In this document: in pieces, positions 18,583 through 26,857 of the stretch
Position numbering within the stretch: the stretch's first letter is position 1
How the letters are laid out: each line of letters begins with the position of its first letter
From: an uncultured Aquimarina sp.
GTDB lineage: Bacteria > Bacteroidota > Bacteroidia > Flavobacteriales > Flavobacteriaceae
Direction of reading: 5' to 3'
NCBI RefSeq assembly: GCF_947492965.1
Contig: NZ_CANLOZ010000002.1
Location: forward strand, 1 to 64,000
Length of the DNA: 64,000 bases
Notes under the pieces: generated by a model
Seen by the model: only the letters and a program-made list of their open reading frames with translations
Told to the model about the DNA's origin: nothing
Database searches by the model: none
Position numbers and translations under genes: made by a program

Positions 18583-19842
18583 ATGAGAGATTTATTTGAT
18601 AAAATATACAAAGACAAAGGGCCTCTAGGGAAATGGGCGGATCAAGCAGAGGGATATTTTGTATTTCCTAAATTAGAAGGTCCAATATCAAATAGAATGA
18701 AGTTTCAGGGTAGAGAAGTGGTTACCTGGAGTATCAATGACTATTTAGGACTGGCAAATATGGAGGAAGTCCGTAAAGTTGATGCTGAGGCAGCAGCGGC
18801 TTATGGATCAGCATATCCGATGGGTGCAAGGATGATGAGTGGTCATACAGATCTCCATGAACAATTACAGAATGAACTTGCAGAATTTGTGCACAAAGAG
18901 GCTGCTTATTTGTTGAATTTTGGATATCAGGGAATGGTGTCTACCATAGATGCATTGGTTAGTAAAGACGATATTATTGTATATGATGTAGACGCTCACG
19001 CTTGTATTATTGATGGTGTTAGATTGCATCAAGGACAACGATATACGTACAGACATAACGATATAGAAAGTATCGAAAAGAACCTTATGAGAGCTACTAG
19101 AATGGCTCAGAAAACAGGAGGTGGAATATTATTAATCTCGGAAGGTGTTTTTGGAATGCGTGGAGAGCAAGGACGATTAAAAGAAATTGTTGCTCTAAAA
19201 GAGAAATATAACTTTAGATTATTCGTAGATGATGCTCATGGTTTTGGAACTTTAGGTGCTACAGGAGCAGGAACTGGTGAAGAACAAGGAGTGCAAGACG
19301 ATATCGATGTGTATTTTGCAACTTTTGCGAAATCTATGGCTAGTACAGGAGCATTCATCGCTGCAGATCAGGAAATTATTGATTATTTAAAGTACAATCT
19401 ACGATCTCAGATGTTCGCAAAATCATTACAGATGCAATTAGTTGTTGGTGCACTTAAGCGTTTAGATATGCTTAGAACAATGCCAGAACTAAAAGCGAAG
19501 TTATGGAGAAATGTAAATGCTTTACAAAATGGATTGCGAGACAGAGGTTTTGATTTAGGAACTACACAAAGTTGCGTAACACCAGTATATTTGAAAGGTA
19601 GTATACCTGAGGCAATGGCATTAGTTAAAGATCTAAGAGAGAACCATGGAATCTTTTGCTCTATAGTGGTATATCCAGTGATCCCTAAAGGTATGATTTT
19701 ATTGAGATTGATACCTACTGCTTCGCATACCTTGGAGGATGTAGAAGATACATTGAATGCTTTTTCAGCTATTCGAGAATCTTTAGAAAATGGAACTTAT
19801 AAAAAGATGTCTGCTGCTCTTGCAGAAGCAATGGGAGAGTAG
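18583..19842 (+). CDS. Alpha-oxoamine synthase, likely cysteate acyltransferase (CapB/SulA-type) or serine palmitoyltransferase
   Basis: A 419-aa fold-type I PLP enzyme that condenses an amino acid with a fatty acyl thioester and releases CO2. The pattern is that of the KBL/BioF/SPT family: SINDYLGL, GARMMSGH, FVDDAHGFGTLG, and the lysine motif TFAKSMASTGAF with K250. The family includes serine palmitoyltransferase; next to a cysteate synthase-like gene the likelier substrate is L-cysteate, giving 3-ketocapnine, the core of sulfonolipids in the outer membrane. It is probably membrane-associated without TM segments. The choice between cysteate and serine cannot be made from sequence by eye. 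Confidence 0.75.
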   Translation: MRDLFDKIYKDKGPLGKWADQAEGYFVFPKLEGPISNRMKFQGREVVTWSINDYLGLANMEEVRKVDAEAAAAYGSAYPMGARMMSGHTDLHEQLQNELAEFVHKEAAYLLNFGYQGMVSTIDALVSKDDIIVYDVDAHACIIDGVRLHQGQRYTYRHNDIESIEKNLMRATRMAQKTGGGILLISEGVFGMRGEQGRLKEIVALKEKYNFRLFVDDAHGFGTLGATGAGTGEEQGVQDDIDVYFATFAKSMASTGAFIAADQEIIDYLKYNLRSQMFAKSLQMQLVVGALKRLDMLRTMPELKAKLWRNVNALQNGLRDRGFDLGTTQSCVTPVYLKGSIPEAMALVKDLRENHGIFCSIVVYPVIPKGMILLRLIPTASHTLEDVEDTLNAFSAIRESLENGTYKKMSAALAEAMGE

Positions 19843-19864
19843 ATTATATAACCGATTATATAAT

Positions 19865-19896
19865 AAAAAGCGCTATTTTATTAAATAGCGCTTTTT
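19865..19896. terminator. Bidirectional terminator
   Basis: AAAAAGCGCTATTT / AAATAGCGCTTTTT stem between the acyltransferase gene (+) and the first cysteine-rich peptide gene (-). Confidence 0.85.
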
Positions 19897-19902
19897 GTTT
19901 TA

Positions 19903-20079
19903 TTATGGACAGCTTAAAATCGCATACGCAGGATCAATACAATCTCCTCCGCAACAAATGTGCGTTCTTGGACATAATATACCGTTACAGATGACTTCTC
20001 CATCTCCACCTTTAATTTTTTGTAATTCTTGTTTTTTAAGTTCTCTTACATTGTCGATTTTTAAAATGTTTTTGATCAT
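19903..20079 (-). CDS. Cysteine-rich GG-leader peptide precursor A, 58 aa
   Basis: A short gene encoding a 25-aa leader that starts MIKNILKIDNVREL and ends IKGG, then a 33-aa core. The core has six cysteines: C31-X4-C36-X5-C42-C43-X3-C47-X9-C57. The adjacent CC and the C-C-CC-C-C order match the inhibitor-cystine-knot framework. Leaders ending in GG are normally cut by C39-peptidase ABC exporters, but none is in this window. It is the first in sequence order of three homologous genes on the same strand (genes B and C lie at 20181 and 20464). The biological role (antimicrobial, signal, other) is not known. Confidence 0.8.
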   Translation of the reverse strand: MIKNILKIDNVRELKKQELQKIKGGDGEVICNGILCPRTHICCGGDCIDPAYAILSCP

Positions 20080-20180
20080 GATTTATAGGTTTTAAAATAA
20101 GTAATATTGTTTTTTAATAATGATTAATGAGAAGGACAAGCCTATAAAAATTGTGTTTTTTGATAGCTATGTGAATTACC

Positions 20181-20375
20181 TTAACAGTTTGGTAATTCAA
20201 ATGCGATCAAGGGATTAAAACAAACTCCAGTACAACAAATATGATTTGTAATACAATCAGAGTCATTATAACATAAAGAACGCCCAGTGTTTAGATGATC
20301 ACCTCCTTTAATATTTTCTTGTACCGTTCTATTTAATTTTTGTACACCTTGAATTTTTAGAATGTTGAGTAACAT
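20181..20375 (-). CDS. Cysteine-rich GG-leader peptide precursor B, 64 aa
   Basis: The leader is again exactly 25 aa (MLLNILKIQGVQKL...NIKGG) and the core is 39 aa with C35-X5-C41-X5-C47-C48-X3-C52-X11-C64, the same cysteine order as peptide A. The centres are clearly homologous (NHICCTGVCFNP here, THICCGGDCIDP in A). There is no hydrophobic signal peptide, so export should use the GG leader. It is a separate gene, about 100 bases from the flanking peptide genes. Confidence 0.8.
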   Translation of the reverse strand: MLLNILKIQGVQKLNRTVQENIKGGDHLNTGRSLCYNDSDCITNHICCTGVCFNPLIAFELPNC

Positions 20376-20463
20376 AATTGAGAATTTTAAGTTTAAAAAA
20401 TGATTTGTAATGAAATAATAGTGATCTACCTATTATTTATTAGTAATTAGAAGACTTGTATTC

Positions 20464-20655
20464 TTATCGGCAGTGATATTCTGGACCTTGTACACATCTT
20501 CCATTAATACAAGTACAACGACCATCTGTATTAATAGAACAGTCTAAGGTTAAAGGTCCGAAATCACAATATGGACTGCTTCCACCGTTAATAGATAATT
20601 GTTGTTGTTTTTGGAGTTCTTTAACTCCGTTTAAGTTTAAAATGTTTTTGATCAT
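20464..20655 (-). CDS. Cysteine-rich GG-leader peptide precursor C, 63 aa
   Basis: It shares the 25-aa leader (MIKNILNLNGVKEL...SINGG), but the core is different: 38 aa with C30-X8-C39-X7-C47-X-C49-X4-C54-X7-C62. Six cysteines are kept, but the CC pair is split as C-T-C. The frame is open further upstream to 20691, but the ATG at 20655 aligns the leader with its two sisters, so it is chosen. The core is unlike A and B, so the three genes share an export signal and vary in product. Confidence 0.78.
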   Translation of the reverse strand: MIKNILNLNGVKELQKQQQLSINGGSSPYCDFGPLTLDCSINTDGRCTCINGRCVQGPEYHCR

Positions 20656-20759
20656 AACTATTTGGTTTAAAGAGATAATATTTCTTTCCAAAATAGCCTA
20701 TAAATGGGGAAATTTTAAATTTTTTGTATTAAAAATCTATTAAAATAACTGAAGATTTG

Positions 20760-21881
20760 TTAAGAAAAATATTTTCTGTAAGTTCTTCTCATTTTATGCT
20801 GCTCATGTTCGTAGTCATTCCAAAGAGCCTGAATAGCCTTGTTTTCTTCTAATTCAGGATTGGTTTCTACCATTTCAATTCCGTTGCGAATAAAGGTTTC
20901 GTTCATTTCTTTAAATATCAAAGCGGTAACACCTTTGTTTTGATATTCTGGATCAACCCCTATTAAATAAAATGCTGCAGTATCGTTTCTGCGTTGTGCT
21001 TTAAGAATATGTAAAAACTTTAAGGGATAAATTTTACCATTCATTTTCTTTAAAGCTTTGGAAAAAGAAGGCATTACAATAGAGAAAGCGATGAGTTTTC
21101 CAGTGTTATCCGCGATACAGGTAATATATTCTGGATTTAAGTAGGGTAGATACTTTTTCTTGTACATTTCTACCTGATACTGTTGTATAGGTACAAAGGT
21201 CTGCAGACTGCTATATGTTTTGTTAAGTAAATCGAACATATCATCTGCATATTTCAATAGCTCTTTACTCTTCCTGAACTTTAGTAGTTGAAGTTGATAA
21301 CGCTCCTTAATTATTTTCGCAAACTTAATAACCTTTTCTTTAGTCTCTTTCGGAACTTTAATTTTATATTCAACCCAAGTTGCAGCATCTTCAAAACCAA
21401 GTTGTTCCATGTGTTCTTTATAATATGGATAATTATACCAAGTGATCATGGTATTAAGCTCTTCGTACCCCTTAATAAGGATACCTGCTTTATCCATATT
21501 AGAAAAACCTACTGGGCCTTCCATATATTCTAAAGAATGTTGTTTTCCAAATTCAGTAACTTTTTCTAAAAGCGCTTTTGTAACTTCGATATCGTCAATT
21601 ACATCAAACCAACCAAAACGTACTTTTGCCTTTTTTTGTTCCTTTACCTCAATCCAATTGATAATAGCTGCTATTCTACCTACAATTTTATTGTCGCGAT
21701 ATGCTAAAAAGTATTTTGCTATTGCATTTTTAAAAACAGGATTCTTTTTTGGGTTCATTACATCCAATTCTTCCTTAATAATCGAAGGAACGTAATAAGG
21801 AGAGTCTTTATATAATTCAAAGGGAAACTTAACAAATGTGGTCAAATCTGCTTTGGAGGTAATTTCTTTTATGGTAATCAT
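20760..21881 (-). CDS. Conserved Bacteroidota GNAT-like acyltransferase
   Basis: A 373-aa cytosolic protein with GNAT features in both halves: FLAYRDNKIVGRIAAIIN at about 58-75, and a C-terminal AAFYLIGVDPEYQNKGVTALIF block (about 305-327) that carries the acetyl-CoA loop pattern Q-N-K-G. It also has the family stretch EGPVGFSNMDKAG. Members are sometimes annotated as GTP cyclohydrolase, which nothing here supports. It lies one kilobase from the sulfonolipid-type genes. Bacterial ceramide synthases are GNAT-like too, so N-acylation of a lipid base is a possible but unproven job. A TATATTTG box precedes the ATG. Confidence 0.65.
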   Translation of the reverse strand: MITIKEITSKADLTTFVKFPFELYKDSPYYVPSIIKEELDVMNPKKNPVFKNAIAKYFLAYRDNKIVGRIAAIINWIEVKEQKKAKVRFGWFDVIDDIEVTKALLEKVTEFGKQHSLEYMEGPVGFSNMDKAGILIKGYEELNTMITWYNYPYYKEHMEQLGFEDAATWVEYKIKVPKETKEKVIKFAKIIKERYQLQLLKFRKSKELLKYADDMFDLLNKTYSSLQTFVPIQQYQVEMYKKKYLPYLNPEYITCIADNTGKLIAFSIVMPSFSKALKKMNGKIYPLKFLHILKAQRRNDTAAFYLIGVDPEYQNKGVTALIFKEMNETFIRNGIEMVETNPELEENKAIQALWNDYEHEQHKMRRTYRKYFS

Positions 21882-21901
21882 ACAACTTCGCTAGTTCATA
21901 G

Positions 21902-21909
21902 CAAATATA
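21902..21909 (-). promoter_or_regulatory. -7 box of the GNAT-like gene
   Basis: Minus-strand TATATTTG, 21 bases before the ATG at 21881. Confidence 0.5.
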
Positions 21910-21997
21910 TAACGCTTTTGTCAAACATCTTAACGTATTTGTATCATTTTAATAAATTACAGAATAAGTTTATTGTATTTAGAAACTTAGATGTTTT

Positions 21998-22037
21998 CAA
22001 AAAAAACTCCATTAATCAAATTAATGATTAATGGAGT
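21998..22037 (-). terminator. Terminator of the SusC/SusD operon
   Basis: A perfect 13-bp stem ACTCCATTAATCA / TGATTAATGGAGT (loop AATTAA) followed on the minus strand by a T run, 55 bases past the SusD stop. Confidence 0.85.
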
Positions 22038-22091
22038 ATAGGATACTGAACAAACAATAATTTCACCTATTGTTTTTTAACACACACAACT

Positions 22092-23402
22092 TTAGTATCC
22101 AGGATTTTGAGTAATGATACCATTACTAGCAAGTATTTCGGAATCGGGAATTGGGAACACATAATAGTTAGGATTAACAGTTTCTCCCATTTCCACATCC
22201 ACGGTACCTGTTCTAACAAGATCAAACCATCGTTGTCCTTCAAAGGCTAATTCTAATCTTCTTTCATCTGCGATAGCTTGTCTAACTTCTATTTGTGTAT
22301 TTGCGGTACCGCTTAAACTGGCTAAACCAGCTCTAGTTCTAATATCATCTAGTAGACTTAAAATAGTTGCTGATTGAGATCCATCTCCATTATTATTTTC
22401 ATTAAGTGCTTCTGCATACAATAAAATAACATCTGCTAATCTCAATTCGATCCAATCTTGATCTGGATTTTCGGATAAATACTTTATTCCTCTAACGGCA
22501 TCTTCATCCACCGTGAGAGCTTTTCTATTAACATCTCCTGCCGCATCAAATGCAGCGACTAAATCTAAGTCCAATGGTTCAAAAGATTTTGAATCATTAC
22601 CAATATACCAACCTGTAAACTCTGTAAAACCATATTCATCTGGAATTGAGCTTGATACTTGAGTAGCAAAAAGAATCTCAGAGTTTAAATCATTGGCATC
22701 CCCAAAAATATCAGCAAAGTTAGCCTGTAAACTTACGCCTGCATCTGCTGCACCATTTACCACAGCTGCGAGATGTGATTCTGCACTAGTAAAGTCGCCT
22801 ATTTGCATGTAAACTTTACCTAATAAACCTTGAGCAGCTATTTGTGTAGCTCTACCGTTTGATAAGCCAGAATTATTTAGAACTGATATGGCATCTTGTA
22901 AGTCTGGGATAATAATATTATTGTAAATGTCCGCAGCTGGTTGTCTTGTTAAATCTAAGCTAAGATCTCCAGAACTTAGATTTACAGTAACATCTCCAAA
23001 AACACGCACTAGCTTAAAATATGATAAAGCTCTTAAAAACTTTGCTTCACCAACATCTGTCGTATTTGCTGAATTTTCAATAACATTGTTTGCACTTAAA
23101 ATGGATCTATATAAAGCAATATAAAATGGTTCAAAGAACTGGTCTTCCATAACTATGAGATCACTATTGAATCTATCAAAAGACGGGTAAGGCTCTTCTA
23201 TCATTAATGCATTATCAGCTCTAAAATCTCCCATTACTGCCATAGGAGTTACCGAACCTAATTGATAGAAGTATGCTGCATTAAGAACACCTTCAAAATC
23301 AGTTAATGAATCTGAATTTGCGATATTTGATGGCACCTGGTCTAAATCTTCACAGGCAGCGATGAATAACGCCATTGCCAATAATAAAATGATTTTTTTC
23401 AT
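22092..23402 (-). CDS. SusD/RagB family nutrient-binding outer-membrane lipoprotein
   Basis: A 436-aa lipoprotein (MKKIILLLAMALFIAAC, lipid Cys at 17). The body shows the SusD layout of TPR-like helices (SANNVIENSANTTDVGEAKFLRALSYFKLVRVFG) and the ending block ELAFEGQRWFDLVRTG, with a final PIPDSEI...NPGY. It forms the lid of a SusCD transporter with the preceding gene (10 bases apart). The glycan or other substrate is unknown. The ATG at 23402 is chosen because it opens the lipoprotein signal; an upstream ATG at 23426 overlaps the SusC gene. Confidence 0.94.
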   Translation of the reverse strand: MKKIILLLAMALFIAACEDLDQVPSNIANSDSLTDFEGVLNAAYFYQLGSVTPMAVMGDFRADNALMIEEPYPSFDRFNSDLIVMEDQFFEPFYIALYRSILSANNVIENSANTTDVGEAKFLRALSYFKLVRVFGDVTVNLSSGDLSLDLTRQPAADIYNNIIIPDLQDAISVLNNSGLSNGRATQIAAQGLLGKVYMQIGDFTSAESHLAAVVNGAADAGVSLQANFADIFGDANDLNSEILFATQVSSSIPDEYGFTEFTGWYIGNDSKSFEPLDLDLVAAFDAAGDVNRKALTVDEDAVRGIKYLSENPDQDWIELRLADVILLYAEALNENNNGDGSQSATILSLLDDIRTRAGLASLSGTANTQIEVRQAIADERRLELAFEGQRWFDLVRTGTVDVEMGETVNPNYYVFPIPDSEILASNGIITQNPGY

Positions 23403-23412
23403 TTTTTCTTTT

Positions 23413-26400
23413 TTAAAAATTAACATTTAAACCAAACGTAAAACTTCGTACTATAGGGCTTGCACCAACTTGAACACCATATGTCGTCGGACCTGCGTAA
23501 CCGCTATTTCCGGTTTCAATACCTTCTGGATTATATGAAGTGTAATCATCTCCCCAGATGTATAATAGGTTAGTAGAGGCTGCATAAATTCTAAGAGAAT
23601 TCAAACCTATTTTGTTTATTAATTCTCTATTTAAAGTATAGCCTATAGTTAAATTTCTTAATGCTATATACGAAGCATCCTGAATACCGTGATCGGTTTG
23701 TCTTCTGTTACCTATATAGTGTTCTCCATTATGATCTGCAATACCATCGTCATTTGCATCAAAAGTATCTACCAATCGACCAGACCATTGTGATTCATAG
23801 TAAAGAGGATCAATATTATATACTTCTGCTCCGTGGGATCCTTGCCATTGCATGGAGAAATCAAAAGCCTTGTAGCTCATAGAGGAATTTAATCCCCAAT
23901 AAAAATCGGGTGTGGCTTGACCTATTTTTACATAATCATCGCTATCGATAACACCATCTCCATTTTGATCAACTACATAGGATTCTCCCGAAGTATTATT
24001 AGGATGTCTTGTAGGATCTTCTAAAAACCTCATTTCTACTTCACCAATAGTTTCTAAGCCCCACATTTCACCAATTTCTCCACCTACATAATTTCTAAAT
24101 ATAGGACCTCTACCACTTTGACCATATTGAATTTGAGGAAGTTCATCTACATTGTCTAGATCAGTAATTTCTGTATTCACTGTAGCTAGGTTTGCATTAA
24201 TATCCCATGTAAAATTTTCATTTTGAATAAGACTAGCGGAAAGTTCAAACTCAAGTCCAGAACTCGTCATATCACCATTGTTTACTATTATAGAAGGTTG
24301 ACCAACAGTAGTATAGGATACGGTGCTTCCTATTAACATATCTTCGATGTCAGAATTATAATAGTCTACGCTTAGTCTAAAACGATTATTAACAAACCCT
24401 AAATCAATACCGTAATTTGTTTCTGTATTCGTTTGCCAGGTTAAATCAGGGTTATTTACATTACCAGAAATTCCAAATCCAGTACCGAAAACTGTAGGAA
24501 TAGGATTTAAAAGGCTTTGTGCATCAAAATCATTTAAGAACGAACTGGTTCCTAAAGAACCTGTACTAAATCTTAGTTTTAGAAGACTTAAAGCATTTGA
24601 TTTCCAAAAGTTCTCGTTATGAACATTCCAACCTAAGGACATAGCAGGGAAAACTCCATACTGTTTGTTCGCTCCAAAACGAGAATCTCCATCTCTTCTA
24701 AGTGAAGCTGATACTAAATAACGATTATCATATGCATATTGTATTCTACCAAAAACACTTTTTCTTGCTCTCGTGATTTCAGTTTCCGTTGTAGTAATAT
24801 CTTCTGGATTTAAAAGATTGTAGTTAATAATATCACTATTAGGAACATTAGTACCTACAAGAGAAGTACCGTTAATGTAGTTATTTAAAAATTCATAACC
24901 GATCACTGCATCAATATCATGTTTGCCTATAAGTTTATTATAGTTTAATGTGGTGGTGCTTAAAATAGATGAAGCGTTTCTAGTACTCTCGTCTAAATCC
25001 GTTTGATCGGTACGAGCTCTTGAATCTGCTCCTAAACCTTGATAATAGTAGTTTTGAGTATTATTAAAGTCTCCACCTAAGGCGGTCTTTAAAAATAAAC
25101 CATCCATGATTTCATACTGTATATAGGATGAAAGATTTGCGAAATAAACTTTTTGCCAAGCATCAGCATTATCTAATTTTTGAGCAGGCCCAGCATCTCC
25201 TGAACCTCCAATTCCGTTATTATCTCTACCGTAATGCCAATCATCAACTCTATCTCCTGGTTGTAATTCATAGATACTTGTTGGGCCAATACCACCTCTA
25301 TAACCATTATCAAAAGGTGATAACCCTAACCCTTGTGCCTCTGCGTCTAATGCTTGCACGAATGCAATAGATTCTGCTGTATGATAAACAGGGTGAACAC
25401 CATAAGCTCTCAATAGATCTCTCATATCGTGTGCTAAAATGTCTCTTCTAGACGCAAAACCGTTAAAGCTTAATCCAGCCTTAAATTTATCACCAGATTG
25501 AGTGTCAATATTTAATCGTGCATTAAATCTTTCAAACCCTTGTGTTATTGCTACCCCTTCTGCATTTTGGTATCCTACAGATCCGAAAAACTTCGAGTTT
25601 TCAGAACCACCTGACATACTAAAATCATGATTTGTGGTAACACCAGTTCTAAATAACCAGTCTTCTGGACTAATGGCACCAGGAGAATTTTCATATGCTC
25701 TTAATCGGTATTCTACAAAAGCTGGATCCACTTGTGATAAATCCCAATTACCAGCAGCAATTTCCTGTCTTGAAAATGCAGCCCATTCAGGTCCCGATTT
25801 TAAGATGTTTTTTCGGTATTTGTTGGAAATACTAATGAATGAATTATAACTAAATTGTGGTCTTCCTGATTTACCCTTTTTTGTTGTTACCAAAATCACT
25901 CCGTTCGCACCATTTGCTCCATATATAGCTGCTGAAGCCGCATCTTTTAATACTTCTAAGCTTTCTATGTCGCTAGGATTTACAGTAGCTAAATTTCCAG
26001 AAATTTGATAACCATCTACAATGATTAATGGTCCAGAATCACCAGAGAGAGAAGAAGCCGCACGTACCTGAATTTTTGGATTGGCACCTGGCTCAGGATT
26101 TTGATTTTGTATAAGTACACCGGATAATTTACCTGCTAAGGCTTCATCCACACGAGTTGCCTGTATTGCTGCAACATCGCTCCCTTTAACTTGAGCAATA
26201 GCACCTGTATTGTGTGATTTCTTTCTAGTTCCATATCCTACAACAACTATTTCTTCTAATGCTTCAGAATCTTCTTCCATTTTCACATTTAAAGTAGTTT
26301 GGTTAGATATTGTAATCGTTTGGGTGGTAAGTCCTATGTAGGTAAACTGAAGTACGTCTCCTGAGGACACCTGTATTGCATATTTTCCATCAAAATCTGT

Positions 26401-26580
26401 AACTGTACCGTTAGAGGTTCCTTTAACTAGAACACTGACGCCCGGTATAGGCGTGTTTGTTTCTACGGATGTTACGATACCAGTTAACTCATAACCCTGT
26501 TGAGCATAGGAGTTAAAATGATACAATAACAATAGCGTAAACATTAAAAAGCTTTTAAATTTTACAAGTAATCGTTTCAT
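23413..26580 (-). CDS. SusC/RagA family TonB-linked outer-membrane transporter
   Basis: A 1055-aa TonB-dependent porin. Signal peptide to about residue 26 (NSYAQ), carboxypeptidase-regulatory domain (about 30-110; GIVTSVETNTPIPGVSVLVKG), TonB box region EEIVVVGYGT, plug (about 120-240; GPLIIVDGYQ, IESLEVLKDAASAAIYGANGANGVILVTTKKG), and a barrel ending SFTFGLNVNF. This is the standard SusC plan. It forms an operon with SusD. No glycoside hydrolase, lyase or sulfatase flanks the pair, so it is an orphan SusCD. Control probably runs through the GntR/FCD gene just upstream. Confidence 0.95.
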   Translation of the reverse strand: MKRLLVKFKSFLMFTLLLLYHFNSYAQQGYELTGIVTSVETNTPIPGVSVLVKGTSNGTVTDFDGKYAIQVSSGDVLQFTYIGLTTQTITISNQTTLNVKMEEDSEALEEIVVVGYGTRKKSHNTGAIAQVKGSDVAAIQATRVDEALAGKLSGVLIQNQNPEPGANPKIQVRAASSLSGDSGPLIIVDGYQISGNLATVNPSDIESLEVLKDAASAAIYGANGANGVILVTTKKGKSGRPQFSYNSFISISNKYRKNILKSGPEWAAFSRQEIAAGNWDLSQVDPAFVEYRLRAYENSPGAISPEDWLFRTGVTTNHDFSMSGGSENSKFFGSVGYQNAEGVAITQGFERFNARLNIDTQSGDKFKAGLSFNGFASRRDILAHDMRDLLRAYGVHPVYHTAESIAFVQALDAEAQGLGLSPFDNGYRGGIGPTSIYELQPGDRVDDWHYGRDNNGIGGSGDAGPAQKLDNADAWQKVYFANLSSYIQYEIMDGLFLKTALGGDFNNTQNYYYQGLGADSRARTDQTDLDESTRNASSILSTTTLNYNKLIGKHDIDAVIGYEFLNNYINGTSLVGTNVPNSDIINYNLLNPEDITTTETEITRARKSVFGRIQYAYDNRYLVSASLRRDGDSRFGANKQYGVFPAMSLGWNVHNENFWKSNALSLLKLRFSTGSLGTSSFLNDFDAQSLLNPIPTVFGTGFGISGNVNNPDLTWQTNTETNYGIDLGFVNNRFRLSVDYYNSDIEDMLIGSTVSYTTVGQPSIIVNNGDMTSSGLEFELSASLIQNENFTWDINANLATVNTEITDLDNVDELPQIQYGQSGRGPIFRNYVGGEIGEMWGLETIGEVEMRFLEDPTRHPNNTSGESYVVDQNGDGVIDSDDYVKIGQATPDFYWGLNSSMSYKAFDFSMQWQGSHGAEVYNIDPLYYESQWSGRLVDTFDANDDGIADHNGEHYIGNRRQTDHGIQDASYIALRNLTIGYTLNRELINKIGLNSLRIYAASTNLLYIWGDDYTSYNPEGIETGNSGYAGPTTYGVQVGASPIVRSFTFGLNVNF

Positions 26581-26607
26581 TGTTTAGTTTATTTTAGAAA
26601 TAAGCAC

Positions 26608-26625
26608 ATAGCCATTACTGGCTAT
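26608..26625 (-). promoter_or_regulatory. Short hairpin in the SusC 5' leader
   Basis: ATAGCCA / TGGCTAT inverted repeat (loop of four) 28-45 bases before the SusC ATG. It could be an operator or an mRNA leader hairpin; no TAnnTTTG box is seen near it. Confidence 0.3.
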
Positions 26626-26792
26626 TTTTAATTTGTGTGTATTGCTATTACTTAACTAAACATTAACAAGAGTAAAGGTTTAACTCTATATTATTTGTTA
26701 CCTTTGTCAATGCGTATTTGTTTAAGTAATAAAGCGTATTATTCATTTTAACAGACTTCTCTCTCGAAACTTGAAGTGATAAATAGAATAAT

Positions 26793-26822
26793 TTAAGAGG
26801 ATAGGTTTCACCTGTCCTTTTT
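26793..26822. terminator. Weak hairpin between the gntR and susC genes
   Basis: AGGATAGGT / ACCTGTCCT stem with one G-T pair. The T run follows on the plus strand, so as a minus-strand terminator for the regulator gene it is poor; it may act as an attenuator. Confidence 0.3.
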
Positions 26823-26857
26823 TCATTTAATGTTTTAATTTACATAGGCAAGGAGTA

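Noticed and set aside
19895..20095. Plus-strand frame across the first peptide gene
   Set aside because: The minus strand encodes a peptide whose leader matches two neighbours; the plus frame has no support.
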